A DNA stretch of 64,000 bases from Streptomyces iconiensis (GCF_028657195.3 NZ_JANCPR020000031.1:1-64000); one strand, 5' to 3'. Positions 48,951 through 57,971 are shown, numbered from the stretch's first letter. The notes: a model not told the origin generated them from the letters alone. Numbers and translations: made by a program.

Positions 48951-49703
48951 TCATCGCGGTGTCACCGTGTGGGGCGTTCCCGTGTCCGGTCCTGCCGCGT
49001 CGATCGCGGCGGTGCGCCAGGCGGCACCGATCGCCTCCTCGATCCTGCGGGCATGGAAGACGGCGTCACGGGGATCGTCGCCGCGGTCCAGCCCGTCCTG
49101 GACGACGGCGAGGGCGAGCGCGCACAAGGTGTCGTCGGCCGCGTCGTCGTAGTAGTCGAGGAATTCTTCCGGCACCTGGGCGCCGACCTCACGCAACCGG
49201 CTCACGAGCGCGCAACAGTCCGCGTAGTAGACCCGCATGTCGGTGTGCGCGGCGAGTGCTCCGGCCGCCTGGCTGCCGGCCAGAGCGGTCCAGGACATCG
49301 CGCTGTTGAATTCGTAGGCGCCGGTTTCAGGGGGCCAGCGGACGAGTTGGGAATCGCTCATCCCCAGCGCGCGTGCCACCTGTCGGAGTTTGGGACCGGC
49401 GTCGCACACAATGCGTCCCAGCGTGAGGTAGAGATCGGCGGCGGGAGGGTGCGGGAAACGGGCGAGCATGGTGCCGTAGGCGCCCAGTTCGGCTTTGTGT
49501 GACTGTGCCTCGATGGCGACCAGGCGGCGGAGCCGTTCCCGGCCGGTTTCTCCGTCGGCGGGGAGGTCCAGCAAGGCGTTGGGGAGGGGAGCGGCCTTAC
49601 GCAGATGCTCGACCTCGCTCACGAGATCCTTCGCCGTGGTCCTGCCGGTCCTATCAGTCCTGCCGGTCCTGCCGGTCCTGCCGGTCCTGTCGGATTCGGA
49701 CAT
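48951..49703 (-). CDS. TenA/heme-oxygenase-like helical-bundle protein, copy A
   Basis: The 250-residue protein begins with an RTG-repeat tail (residues 6-22) and then an all-helical domain. Conserved elements are EAQSHKAELGAYGTMLARFP (about 65-84), AHTDMRVYYADCC (about 148) and EEFLDYYDDAADD (about 178). It is clearly related to the protein at 59254-60030: E-A-Q-x-H-x-A-E, A-H-T-D-M and F-L-D-Y-Y are shared. The fold fits TenA/PqqC/heme-oxygenase-like bundles. Carboxylate and His residues could bind a di-iron centre as in HDO enzymes, but I cannot confirm this. It is inside the cluster operon direction. Confidence 0.72.
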   Translation of the reverse strand: MSESDRTGRTGRTGRTDRTGRTTAKDLVSEVEHLRKAAPLPNALLDLPADGETGRERLRRLVAIEAQSHKAELGAYGTMLARFPHPPAADLYLTLGRIVCDAGPKLRQVARALGMSDSQLVRWPPETGAYEFNSAMSWTALAGSQAAGALAAHTDMRVYYADCCALVSRLREVGAQVPEEFLDYYDDAADDTLCALALAVVQDGLDRGDDPRDAVFHARRIEEAIGAAWRTAAIDAAGPDTGTPHTVTPR

Positions 49704-49721
49704 GTCGCGGGGCTTCCTTTC

Positions 49722-49846
49722 TGGCTTTCCGAGAGCTGCTTTTCCGTGAGCTGGCGTTCCGAGAGCCGGCGGCTTTCTGAAGCTGGCTTTCCGGGAGCTG
49801 GCTTCTCTCGGCTGCCCGAGCGCCGGGTTACCGAGCGCCGGGTTAC
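49722..49846. repeat. Degenerate 16-17-bp and 15-bp tandem repeats
   Basis: Five variants of TTTCCGAGAGCTGGC lie between about 49722 and 49803, spaced 16-17 bp. Two exact copies of CGAGCGCCGGGTTAC follow at 49817 and 49832. The array fills most of the gap between the aminotransferase stop (49885) and the start of the helical protein. Confidence 0.65.
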
Positions 49847-49884
49847 CGAGAGCTGTACGCCGCTGTGACCGGGCGCGGCGGGCT

Positions 49885-51156
49885 TCACGCCGGGTCAGGA
49901 GTGCGGCGGAATTCCGTGAGGAGCCTGTCCATCCGGCGGATGCCTTCGGCTAGTTCGGACGGCTCGGCGAGCGTGGTGAGACGGATGTGCGGGGGTCCGC
50001 CGGGGTGGTCGTCGGAAGGGGCGAAGACGCTGCCGGGAGCGACCAGTACGGATTCGCGGCGCAGCAGCGCCTCCGCGAATTCTTCCGTCCGCAATCGCGC
50101 CGGCAGCGGGAGCCGCGGATAGGCGTAAAAGGCCCCTTGGGGCAAGGCGCAGGAGACGCCGGGCAGTTGGGTGAGCGCCTGGTACGCCGTGTTCCGCCGG
50201 AGGGTGAGCGCGCCGTCGGGAGCGGTGACGCGCCTGACTCCCGCCCGGGTGGTCGCCGACAGGGCCGGGGGCACGGCCAGTTGCCCCGTGGCGTTCGGGC
50301 ACAGGCGCAGGGAACAGAGTTCCGCGAGGGTGTCCCGGTACGCCTCGCCCATACCGGGTGGGCGGCTGAGAAGCACCCAGCCCACGCGGTAGCCGGGCAG
50401 CCGGCAGAACTTGGACAGTCCTCCGAAGCTGAGGCACAGCAGGTCAGGAGCGAACGTGGCCAGCGGGACGAAGGGTTCGGTTCCGTAGCGGACCTCGTCG
50501 TACACCTCGTCGGCGAAGAGCACCAGATCGTGCGCCCGGGCCACGGCCGCTATCTCTTCGAGGGTGCGGGGCGGCCAGACCGCGCCGGTGGGATTGCCGG
50601 GGTTGATCACCACGATGGCCCGGGTCCGCGGTCCCACACGTGCTGCCAGTTCGCCCGGATCCGGTGTCCAAGCCTCGTCCTCGCGGCAGGGGTACGGGAC
50701 GGGAACGGCTCCGGTGAGGCCCACGCACGCGCGCCAGAGCGGATATCCGGGCGAGGGCACGAGTACCTGGTCGCCGGGGTCGAGGAGTGCCTGTGTGGTC
50801 AGCGTGGCCAGTTCGGAGACGCCGTTGCCCAGGCACACGTCCCGGGGTGTGGCCCAGGAGATGCCGCGCCGATCGCGGAAGTGTTCGGCGACGGCCGTCC
50901 GCGCCTCGCCGGTGCCGGTCTCCGGGGTGTACCCGCCTGCCTCACCGAGGCGTTCCCTTACCGCACCGACCACGTGATCGGGGGGATCCAGGCCGTGTGC
51001 GGCGGGGTCGCCGAGGTTGAGGTCGATCAGCTCCCTGCCCTCGGCACGCAGGCGCGCGGCCAGCTTCATCAGGGGGCCGCGCAGTCCGGGAGCGAGGCGG
51101 CGGGCGGTGACCGAGGGGCGCGGGTCGCGGGCCGTGGTCCTGTGCGGGGCTGTCAT
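49885..51156 (-). CDS. Class I/II PLP-dependent aminotransferase
   Basis: The 423-residue protein has aspartate-aminotransferase fold features: EGRELIDLNLGDPAAHGLDP near 37-56, VCLGNGVSELATLTTQALLD, VVINPGNPTGAVWPP near 175, and the Schiff-base Lys in LCLSFGGLSKFCRLPGYRVG near 233-252. The Arg that binds the substrate carboxylate near the C-terminus is present in the YPRLPLPAR region. Its start overlaps the stop of the FAD gene by four bases. It would interconvert an amino acid or the aldehyde made by the reductase with an amine. Confidence 0.93.
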   Translation of the reverse strand: MTAPHRTTARDPRPSVTARRLAPGLRGPLMKLAARLRAEGRELIDLNLGDPAAHGLDPPDHVVGAVRERLGEAGGYTPETGTGEARTAVAEHFRDRRGISWATPRDVCLGNGVSELATLTTQALLDPGDQVLVPSPGYPLWRACVGLTGAVPVPYPCREDEAWTPDPGELAARVGPRTRAIVVINPGNPTGAVWPPRTLEEIAAVARAHDLVLFADEVYDEVRYGTEPFVPLATFAPDLLCLSFGGLSKFCRLPGYRVGWVLLSRPPGMGEAYRDTLAELCSLRLCPNATGQLAVPPALSATTRAGVRRVTAPDGALTLRRNTAYQALTQLPGVSCALPQGAFYAYPRLPLPARLRTEEFAEALLRRESVLVAPGSVFAPSDDHPGGPPHIRLTTLAEPSELAEGIRRMDRLLTEFRRTPDPA

Positions 51157-52490
51157 CGGGCGGTTCCCTCCGGCGTCACCCGGGTCAGCTCTGCCCGCAG
51201 CTCTCCCATGCGCACCGTGTCGGGAGCTATGCGTTCGACGGCGCTGACGGCGGACCGTACGGCCGCCTCCTGGCTGTCGACGTCATGCATATAGCTGCCC
51301 GCGAGCTGCAGATGCGGGCTGCCCGAGCGGGCGCGCAGCTCGTCGCGGGCCCGGACGGCGTCGGCGGTGAGGAGCAGCTGACGGTAGTTCTCACGGTGCA
51401 GTTCGTGGGAGGGCGCTGCGCGGTGCGTGATCCAGCTCTTGAAGATGTCCACCCCCAGCGAAGGCCCGAACCAATAGGTGGTCTCGCCCCACCCGCCATG
51501 GGAGGTGACGTTCACGGCCGACCAGTGGCGGCGGTCGGCCGGCATGTGTGCGGGGTCCCGGTGCAGGGCCACCGTCACCGGTACGTAGGGGAGTTGGCGC
51601 AGGCGCGCGCCGATCACGGCGTAGGCGGGTTGGTCGTCGAGCAGCTGTGCGGCTGCCTCGGCCGGGAGGGCGACGACGGCACGGTCGTAGGTCTCCTCCC
51701 CGCTCTCCGGCGTTGTGACATGGATCGGTGCGCTTCCGCCGTCTCCGGCAGCGGACAGGGAGGTGACCGGGCAGCCGAGACGGAGGCGATCTCCGAGCGA
51801 GGCAGCGAGCCGGGTGGTGACCGTCTGGAGGCCCCCGGTGAGGTTGGCCCACCGGGCGGCCACGTCAGGCCGGTCCGGCGGGGACATCAGGGCCCAGGCC
51901 GCCGCGATCCGCGCGGGCATGGCAGCGGCGTCCCCGGACCGACAGCCGACGAAGGACGCCAGCCACGGCAGCAGTACGTGATCGCGTACGGCGGCAGGGG
52001 TGCCCAGTGTGCGGGTCAGTTGCTCCACGGTGACGGACGGATCGCCTTGCCCCGGGCCCGGCTCTGCAGCGGCGCCCAGGAACTCCTGGACGTGCTGCCA
52101 GGTCCGGCCGGTGACGGGAGAGCGTCCCGTGCGGGCGTCGTTCCCGGCGTCGGGAGTGACCAGGGAAGGAGTGGCTGTTCCGTGTGTGGTGACGGTGAGG
52201 GACAAGGGTGCGCTGACTTCGTCCCCCGTACCGATGCCCAGCAGCCGCCGCAGCGCCCGGTGGGCGAGGAAGTCCACCGGCGACAGGTGCTGGGCTCCCG
52301 AATCCACCAGCACCGTGCGCTGCCCCTCGGCGCCGGGATCGGGAACGGAGACCGGGACGGGGACGGGAACGGACAGGACGTTCCCTCCGGAGCGCGGCCT
52401 CGACTCGTAGACCGTGACCTCGTGTTCAGGAGCCAGCAGCCAGGCCGCGCTCAGGCCCGAGATGCCCGCTCCGATGACGGCGATGCGCAT
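51153..52490 (-). CDS. FAD-dependent amine-oxidase-like oxidoreductase, copy A
   Basis: The 445-residue protein starts with the dinucleotide loop MRIAVIGAGISGLSAAWLLA and then the GG motif SRPRSGGNVLS. A long insertion carries VPVPVPVSVP. Middle and end share MPADRRHWSAVNVTSHGGWG then ETTYWFGP, and DVDSQEAAVRSAVSAVERIA, with the protein at 57972-59246. The fold is of the NAD(P)-binding/FAD amine oxidase or carotenoid-desaturase type, often oxidising or desaturating C-N or C-C bonds. The pair in one cluster suggests two successive oxidations or a heteromer. Confidence 0.88.
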   Translation of the reverse strand: MRIAVIGAGISGLSAAWLLAPEHEVTVYESRPRSGGNVLSVPVPVPVSVPDPGAEGQRTVLVDSGAQHLSPVDFLAHRALRRLLGIGTGDEVSAPLSLTVTTHGTATPSLVTPDAGNDARTGRSPVTGRTWQHVQEFLGAAAEPGPGQGDPSVTVEQLTRTLGTPAAVRDHVLLPWLASFVGCRSGDAAAMPARIAAAWALMSPPDRPDVAARWANLTGGLQTVTTRLAASLGDRLRLGCPVTSLSAAGDGGSAPIHVTTPESGEETYDRAVVALPAEAAAQLLDDQPAYAVIGARLRQLPYVPVTVALHRDPAHMPADRRHWSAVNVTSHGGWGETTYWFGPSLGVDIFKSWITHRAAPSHELHRENYRQLLLTADAVRARDELRARSGSPHLQLAGSYMHDVDSQEAAVRSAVSAVERIAPDTVRMGELRAELTRVTPEGTAR

Positions 52491-52526
52491 ACGTACCTTC
52501 CTGAGTCGGGTGGACGGAATCGGCGG

Positions 52527-52620
52527 CGCCGGCTCCCCGGGGCTTGTGCGGCGCCGACTCTCCCCTTTCGCGGCGCCGGCTCCTCCGCCTCCGGGCGCCG
52601 GCTCCTCCGCTTCCGGGGTG
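52527..52620. repeat. GGCGCCGGCTCC-type repeats between the FAD and NRPS genes
   Basis: Variants of GGCGCCGGCTCCTCCGC occur about four times from 52527 to 52620, between the starts of FAD copy A and the end of the NRPS-like gene. No gene is present in this 165-bp gap. Confidence 0.6.
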
Positions 52621-52655
52621 GTCCCGGGGACCGTGCGGCAGTTCGCCGGGTGCCT

Positions 52656-55600
52656 TCAGTCGACGGGGGTCTGCGCCTCCGGCGGTGGGAAGAAGCCTGA
52701 ATCGCGGAAGTAGCGCAGATAGAGGTCGATCAGGTGCTCATCGACGGGCGGGCAGACGATCCCGCTGCCGGCCGTCGCCCTCTCCGTGTTGCCGCGGTCG
52801 AAGCCGGGGAAGACGCCGGCGAAGTACATCTCCTTCACCGAGATGCCCGAGTCGCGGGCCGGTTCGATGAACATGGGGATGTAGGGCGCCATGGGGTGCT
52901 CGGGGTGATCGGCCGTCAGCCGGGCGATCACGTCCACCCATGCGTCGTACGGCTGGGTACGGACCCGGTATCCCATGGTGCGCAGCCGGTCGACGAGCAG
53001 ATCGAGCCGGGCGTCGTGGGGGTTCGTGATGTGGTACACCCTGCCGTCCGGTTCCTCGTGGGTGAGGACGCGCGTGATCACGTCCGCTGTGTAGTCGACG
53101 GGCACGAAGTCGAGGGGCAGCGGGATGTCGGGGGCGATGCCCGTCTCGGCGATGGTGCGGAAGAGCGCGCACATCATGGTGTCCGTGTTCCAGACGCCGC
53201 GTCCGGTGGTGCCCGTGACCTCGTAGGGCCGGTGGATGGCGGCGGGCAGCCCGCGTTCGGCCGCCGAGGACACCATGCTTTCGGCGACCCACTTGCTCTC
53301 CGGGTAGCCCAGGGAGATGCGGTCGGGGTGGGCCAGCGGGGTGTCCTCCGACACGTGGCGTACGCCGGCGGTACCGAAGCCGGCGATGACGGCGATCGTG
53401 GAGACGTAGTGGACCGGCTTGAGCGTGTGTGCGGTGGCCAGCTCCAGAACGGTGGCGGTGCCTCCCACGTTGGTGGGAGCCAGGGCCTCATAGGGGTAGG
53501 CGAAGTTGACCTGGGAGCCGGCGTGCAGGATGAGGTCGCTCTCGCGGGCGACGCGGTCCCAGGTGGTGTCGTCCAGGCCGAACCGGGGCTCGGACAGCTC
53601 TCCTGGAACGGGTGTCAGGTGGTCCTCGCAGGCCGAGGGGTCGAGAGCGAAGCGGCGCATACGTGCCGCGAGCCGCGCGAGGCCCTCCGCCTCGTCGCCC
53701 GCCCGGGTCAGGCAGAACACCCGGCGCACACCGGCCTGGACAAGCCTGTCGATCACGTGGACGCCCAGGAAGCCGGTACCTCCGGTGAGCAGCACCGATT
53801 CCGGCACCGCTCGCCGGGGAGCCGGCGGCGCGTCGAAGCGCAGCCGCGGGTCGAGCGCCGCATCGGCCGTGAAGTCGGGGCGTGCGGCGTCCGGGAGCTG
53901 TCCCGTGGCCGTGGCCAGGTCGCGTACGCGGCCGGTGAACGCGGAGAGCGTCGGGTTGTCCAGCAGGGTGCGGATCAGGTCGCGGCTGTGCTCGGGGCGG
54001 ATCGAGAAGCGTTGCCGAGTGGCCGCGGCGACCTGGGTGGCACGCAGCGAGGTACCTCCCAGTGCGAAGAAGTCGTCCTCCGCGCCGGGAGTGCCGAGGC
54101 CGAGGAGGTCGCCCCAGATCTCGGCGACGGTCTCTTCCTCGCGGCCGAGGGGCGCACCGTTCCCGGCCCGGCCCCCGGCTGTCCTGTCCCCCTCCGCGGA
54201 ACCCCCTTGTGCCCGATCTCCCTCCCCTCGATCTCCCTCTCCCCCGGCGGTCTCTCCCCTGTCGGTCATCAGCGAGAGCAGCTGGTCGCGGTCCGGCTTC
54301 CCGCTGCTCTGGAGCGGCAGCCCCTCCGCCACTACGAGACGCGCGGGCACCATGTAGGCCGGTAACCGGTCGCGTGCGTGGTCGAGTGTCCGCCGGTCGA
54401 GACCGGAGGTATCGGCGCCGGGGACAGCGACGACAGCCGCTCCGAGGCGCTCTCCCGCTCCTTGCCCGATGACGTCGGCGGCGGCCTGTGCGATCTGGGG
54501 GTGTGCTGTCAGTACGGCTTCGACCTCGTCGAGTTCCACCCGGAAGCCACGGATCTTCACCTGGCGGTCCCGGCGCCCCAGGAACTCCAGTACGCCGTCC
54601 CTGCGTTGGCGCACCACGTCCCCCGTGCGGTACAGGCGCGCTCGCGGGTCGGATCCGAAGGGGTCGGGGACGAAGCGCTGCGCTGTTTTGCCGGGATCGT
54701 TGAGGTAGCCGAGGGCGACGCCGTCTCCTCCGAGCCACAGCTCGCCCTCCTCACCGGGGGCTGCCAGGTCACCGTCGTGCCTGACGACGTACGCGGTCGT
54801 GTTCGCAACCGGCCTGCCGATCGGCACCAGTTCGGCGTGCGGGGAGAGCCTGTCGATCCGGTGCGTGGTGGACATGACCGCGTTCTCGGACGGTCCGTAC
54901 CCGTTGAGGAACACGCGTGGACCGCCGTGTTCGAGCACGGCCCTGACCGCGGAGGGGTTGAGCACGTCACCACCGGCCATCAGGCACCTGAGAGAACCGA
55001 ACATCTCCGGCTTGGCCTCGGCGTGCCGGTGGAACAGACCCGCGCTGAGCCACAGGGTGGTGATCCTCCGCCGCCGCAGCGTCCGGGCCAGGTCCTCACT
55101 GTCGAGCAGGTCGTCGGGGTCGGGGATGACGAGGCAAGCACCGTTCAGCAGGGTGCAGAAGATCTCGTAACAGGAGACGTCGAAGGTCGGGTTGGTCGTG
55201 GCGAGCAGGCGGTCGTCGGCGCCGGGTACGGAGGGATCGTCCGCGTGGACGAGCCTGACGAGCCCGCGATGGGTGCAGACGACTCCCTTCGGCGTGCCCG
55301 TCGACCCGGAGGTGTAGATGACGTAGGCCGGGTCGGGCGCGCCGCGCCCCTCGGTCCAGGTGGTGTCCGGCGAGGGCAGCTCGTGCCCGGCCATGTCGTC
55401 CACCGGCACCCTCGTCGCCCGTACGGTGTCCGGGATTTCGCAGTCCTGGGCCGTGATGACGTGACCGGCTTCCGAGTCCTCCAGGACCTGCACCAGCCGT
55501 GCCTCCGGATGGTCCGGGTCCAGTGGCAGATAGACGGCGCCGGCTTCGAGGACGGCCAGCGCGGCAACCACGAAGTGCGCCGACCGCTCCAGCAGTACGG

Positions 55601-55862
55601 CCACGACCTCGCCCTCGCCCACGCCGCGGGCCCGCAAGTGGCAGGCGGCGCGGCGCACTTGATCGCGCAGCTCGCGGTAGCTCCACTCGCCGGCGCTCCA
55701 CGTGAGGGCCGGCGCGTCAGGTGTCCGTTCGACGGCGGCGGCGAACAGGTCGGTGAGCAGCGCGTCCCGTGGATAGTCGGTGGTTGTGGCGTTCCACTTC
55801 GCGATGTCGTCGGGCAGGTTCTGTGTCTGTCGTGTCCCGGACTGTTGTGTCCCGGTCGGCAT
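52656..55862 (-). CDS. NRPS-like protein: adenylation - PCP - thioester reductase
   Basis: The 1068-residue protein starts at ATG 55862 with AAGGGG upstream. The adenylation domain has YVIYTSGSTGTPKGVVCTHR near 187, FDVSCYEIFCTLLNGA near 229, FLNGYGPSENAVMS near 310 and SSGKPDRDQL near 520. The PCP carries DDFFALGGTSLRATQVAAA (phosphopantetheine Ser) near 604. A C-terminal reductase (LLTGGTGFLGVHVIDRLV near 690; Tyr and Lys in GYPESK near 852) completes an A-T-R protein that should activate one amino acid and release it as an aldehyde. I cannot read the substrate reliably. The linker before the PCP is Gly/Asp/Arg-rich and repetitive. Lys2-type and carboxylic-acid reductases share this order, but the A-domain looks NRPS-like. 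Confidence 0.93.
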   Translation of the reverse strand: MPTGTQQSGTRQTQNLPDDIAKWNATTTDYPRDALLTDLFAAAVERTPDAPALTWSAGEWSYRELRDQVRRAACHLRARGVGEGEVVAVLLERSAHFVVAALAVLEAGAVYLPLDPDHPEARLVQVLEDSEAGHVITAQDCEIPDTVRATRVPVDDMAGHELPSPDTTWTEGRGAPDPAYVIYTSGSTGTPKGVVCTHRGLVRLVHADDPSVPGADDRLLATTNPTFDVSCYEIFCTLLNGACLVIPDPDDLLDSEDLARTLRRRRITTLWLSAGLFHRHAEAKPEMFGSLRCLMAGGDVLNPSAVRAVLEHGGPRVFLNGYGPSENAVMSTTHRIDRLSPHAELVPIGRPVANTTAYVVRHDGDLAAPGEEGELWLGGDGVALGYLNDPGKTAQRFVPDPFGSDPRARLYRTGDVVRQRRDGVLEFLGRRDRQVKIRGFRVELDEVEAVLTAHPQIAQAAADVIGQGAGERLGAAVVAVPGADTSGLDRRTLDHARDRLPAYMVPARLVVAEGLPLQSSGKPDRDQLLSLMTDRGETAGGEGDRGEGDRAQGGSAEGDRTAGGRAGNGAPLGREEETVAEIWGDLLGLGTPGAEDDFFALGGTSLRATQVAAATRQRFSIRPEHSRDLIRTLLDNPTLSAFTGRVRDLATATGQLPDAARPDFTADAALDPRLRFDAPPAPRRAVPESVLLTGGTGFLGVHVIDRLVQAGVRRVFCLTRAGDEAEGLARLAARMRRFALDPSACEDHLTPVPGELSEPRFGLDDTTWDRVARESDLILHAGSQVNFAYPYEALAPTNVGGTATVLELATAHTLKPVHYVSTIAVIAGFGTAGVRHVSEDTPLAHPDRISLGYPESKWVAESMVSSAAERGLPAAIHRPYEVTGTTGRGVWNTDTMMCALFRTIAETGIAPDIPLPLDFVPVDYTADVITRVLTHEEPDGRVYHITNPHDARLDLLVDRLRTMGYRVRTQPYDAWVDVIARLTADHPEHPMAPYIPMFIEPARDSGISVKEMYFAGVFPGFDRGNTERATAGSGIVCPPVDEHLIDLYLRYFRDSGFFPPPEAQTPVD

Positions 55863-55875
55863 CGGAATGCCCCTT

Positions 55876-55917
55876 CCGGAGAAGTCGGTGGTGTACCCGG
55901 AGAAGTCGGTGGTCTAC
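55876..55917. repeat. 21-bp direct repeat just upstream of the NRPS-like gene
   Basis: Two units at 55876-55896 and 55897-55917 share CCGGAGAAGTCGGTGGT and TAC and differ at one base. They sit within 55 bp of the NRPS start codon and could act as operator or promoter element, or be slippage products. Confidence 0.6.
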
Positions 55918-56052
55918 GGGGAAACGGGCGGTGGTGCCTTTGGGCGCGGGCAGGCAGGCGGCTCGCGCCGCGGCCGAACGCGGTCCTGGCCTGCGAGGGT
56001 TGGGCCCGCGCCCTCACGCCGGAACCCAGGCGGGGTCCTGGCGCCGGGGCCC

Positions 56053-56146
56053 CGGAGCACGGTTCTGGCACCGGACCGGAGTACGGCCCTGGCGCCGGCC
56101 CGGAGAACGGTTCCGGCACCGCCGGCCCGGAGCACGGTCCTGGCCC
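56053..56146. repeat. 24-27-bp tandem repeats, four copies
   Basis: Units begin CGGAGCACGG (56053), CGGAGTACGG (56077), CGGAGAACGG (56101) and CGGAGCACGG (56128), each followed by a variant of TTCTGGCACCGG. They lie in the 292-bp gap between the quinone-oxidoreductase stop and the NRPS start. Confidence 0.65.
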
Positions 56147-56154
56147 ACGGGGGC

Positions 56155-57165
56155 TCAGCCGCGCAGCAGGACCTTCCCGGTGCGTCCTGGCCGGGCCGCC
56201 GCCGCCAGGGCCTGCCTGAACTCGCTCAGGTCGTAGGAGGCCGCGACCTCCAGGCCCGGCATGCCGTCGGCCATGTCCGCCGCGACCGCGCCAGTCAGCT
56301 GCCGTACCGCGTCCCGGTCGAGACGGCCGAGCCGTTCCGGCAGCCAGAAGCCTTCGATCCGTACATCGCGGAAGATCAGCTCCTCGGGCGGCACGGGCAG
56401 AGGCTCGCCTGACAGCAGGCCGTAGCTCACCAGGCGTGCGCCGGGCCGCAAAGAGGCCAGCAGGCACCGGCCCATCGCCCCTCCTACGGCATCGAGCCCC
56501 AGGGCTGCGCCCTCTCTACCGACGACCGTCTTCAGCTGTTCTTCCAAGGGAGCGCCCGGGTGCGTGAGGACGGGCACCGCACCGATGCGCTCAAGCGCTC
56601 TCGCGTGCTCCGCCCTGCGTACGACGGAGACACAGCGCAGGCCGCGGCGGTGGGCGAGGTACGCGATCATGCGTCCCACCGCGGATCCCCCGGCGGTGAC
56701 GAGCACGGTGTCGCCGTCCCGCAGTGCGGCGGCACGGAGCAGCAGATGCGCGGTGAAGGGGTTGACCGTCAACTGGCAGCCGGCTTCCAGGGACACCCCT
56801 TCACCGAGCGGGTGCACGGAATCGGCCGGTGCGCAGACGTGCCGCTGCCATGTGCCGGTGACCGCCACGGCGACCCGGGTCCCGACCGCCGGTGCCGTCG
56901 CTCCTGGACCCAGCGCTTCGACCACCCCCGCGCCTTCGAAGCCCACGGGGGAAGCCGACAGCGCGTCTCCCGGCCCTGCCCGCAGCGTGGTGAACCTCGC
57001 GGGGCGCCCGTACTCGCCCTGGACGAACAGCAGGTCGGAGGGGTTCACAGGGCGCGCGGCCACCTCCACCCGTACTTCCCCGGGGCCGGGGAGCGGTGAG
57101 GGCACCTCGACGAGCCGCAGTACGTCGCTCGGCTCGCCGTACTTCTCGAACATCACGGCGCGCAC
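56155..57165 (-). CDS. Zinc-independent MDR-family NADPH:quinone oxidoreductase-like enzyme
   Basis: The 336-residue protein has the MDR layout: VEVAARPVNPSDLLFVQGEY near 33-52, VGFEGAGVVEALGPGA near 77, and the NADPH loop VLVTAGGSAVGRMIAYLAHR near 150. It lacks the zinc ligands of alcohol dehydrogenases and resembles quinone oxidoreductases or trans-enoyl reductases. The TGTWQRHVCAP segment and the C-terminal RPGRTGKVLLRG are family-like. It could reduce an enal or iminium intermediate. Its first 13 bp overlap the HisF-like gene. Confidence 0.9.
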   Translation of the reverse strand: MRAVMFEKYGEPSDVLRLVEVPSPLPGPGEVRVEVAARPVNPSDLLFVQGEYGRPARFTTLRAGPGDALSASPVGFEGAGVVEALGPGATAPAVGTRVAVAVTGTWQRHVCAPADSVHPLGEGVSLEAGCQLTVNPFTAHLLLRAAALRDGDTVLVTAGGSAVGRMIAYLAHRRGLRCVSVVRRAEHARALERIGAVPVLTHPGAPLEEQLKTVVGREGAALGLDAVGGAMGRCLLASLRPGARLVSYGLLSGEPLPVPPEELIFRDVRIEGFWLPERLGRLDRDAVRQLTGAVAADMADGMPGLEVAASYDLSEFRQALAAAARPGRTGKVLLRG

Positions 57166-57968
57166 GGGGAGTCCTTCTCCGTCGACCAGCGGGCCAGCAT
57201 CTCGTCCCGCAACGCCGCCACCGAGGTGTGGCCGGAGTGGACCATCTTGTTGACCAGTACGTACGCCGCCTCACCCGCACGCAACGCGGCCCACAGGTGG
57301 TCCGCGGTGCCCGCGCCTCCCGAGGCGATCGTCGGCAGCCCCGAGGCCCGCGCGATCGCCCGGGTGAGTTCCATGTCGTAACCGTCGCTCGTCCCTTCGC
57401 GGTCGAGGCTGTTGGCGAGCACGGCTGCGACCCCCAACTGTCCGAGCCCGGTGGCCACGGCCGTGGCCTGGACGCCTGTGTCCTGTGTGCCGCCTTCGAC
57501 GCGGACCAGCCAGCCACCGGCCCCGTCGGAGGCGCAGTTGAGGACACCCATGAACCGTTCGCCCCCGTACTGGCGGACGGCTGAGACCACCCGCTCCCTG
57601 TCCTCGATCACGCTCGTACTGACGGACAGCACATCGGCCCCGGCCTCCAGCACGGTGCCTGCCCCGGCGACGGAGGGGAGGCGCCCCTGCTGCACGGAGA
57701 CGAGTACCGCCATGCCGGTCCGCTTCAACTCGTGCAGGAGAGAGGGCAGATAGGGGCACTCGTGCCAGGCGTCGAGCACGTCGACGAAGAGCTTGGTGGC
57801 GCCGTCCTCCGCATAGCGTCCGGCGATGCCTGCGACGTCACCGGGGTCGGACAGACCGGAAATGCCCGAAGCCGGGGTCGCCTCCCCGTGTACGACGTCG
57901 ATGCACGGGATCACAAGGTCCGCGAGTTGGGTGCGGCGGTCGGCGAAGGGTGTCGTCTGTGAGGTCAC
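57153..57968 (-). CDS. HisF-fold protein, catalytically altered
   Basis: The 271-residue protein follows the HisF (imidazole-glycerol-phosphate synthase cyclase) barrel: LVIPCIDVVHGEATPASG at 18-35, VLDAWHECP, VLEAGADVLSVSTSVIED, LANSLDREGTSDGYDMELTR near 189-208, and PTIASGGAGTADHLWAALRA near 216. The first Asp (IPCID) is retained. The counterpart of the second catalytic Asp (VAID in HisF) reads as Asn in FMGVLN, the substrate-binding Lys of the first loop is lost, and the GGG phosphate loop reads VQQGRLP. No HisH partner gene occurs. It therefore probably catalyses a different ring-forming or lyase step. It overlaps the quinone-oxidoreductase gene by 13 bp. Confidence 0.9.
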   Translation of the reverse strand: MTSQTTPFADRRTQLADLVIPCIDVVHGEATPASGISGLSDPGDVAGIAGRYAEDGATKLFVDVLDAWHECPYLPSLLHELKRTGMAVLVSVQQGRLPSVAGAGTVLEAGADVLSVSTSVIEDRERVVSAVRQYGGERFMGVLNCASDGAGGWLVRVEGGTQDTGVQATAVATGLGQLGVAAVLANSLDREGTSDGYDMELTRAIARASGLPTIASGGAGTADHLWAALRAGEAAYVLVNKMVHSGHTSVAALRDEMLARWSTEKDSPCAP

Positions 57969-57971
57969 GGT

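Noticed and set aside
52656..55862. The A-T-R protein as a carboxylic acid reductase or Lys2-type aminoadipate reductase
   Set aside because: The order matches, but the adenylation core motifs are those of amino-acid-activating NRPS domains and the genes around it are secondary-metabolite tailoring enzymes. It remains a weaker alternative.
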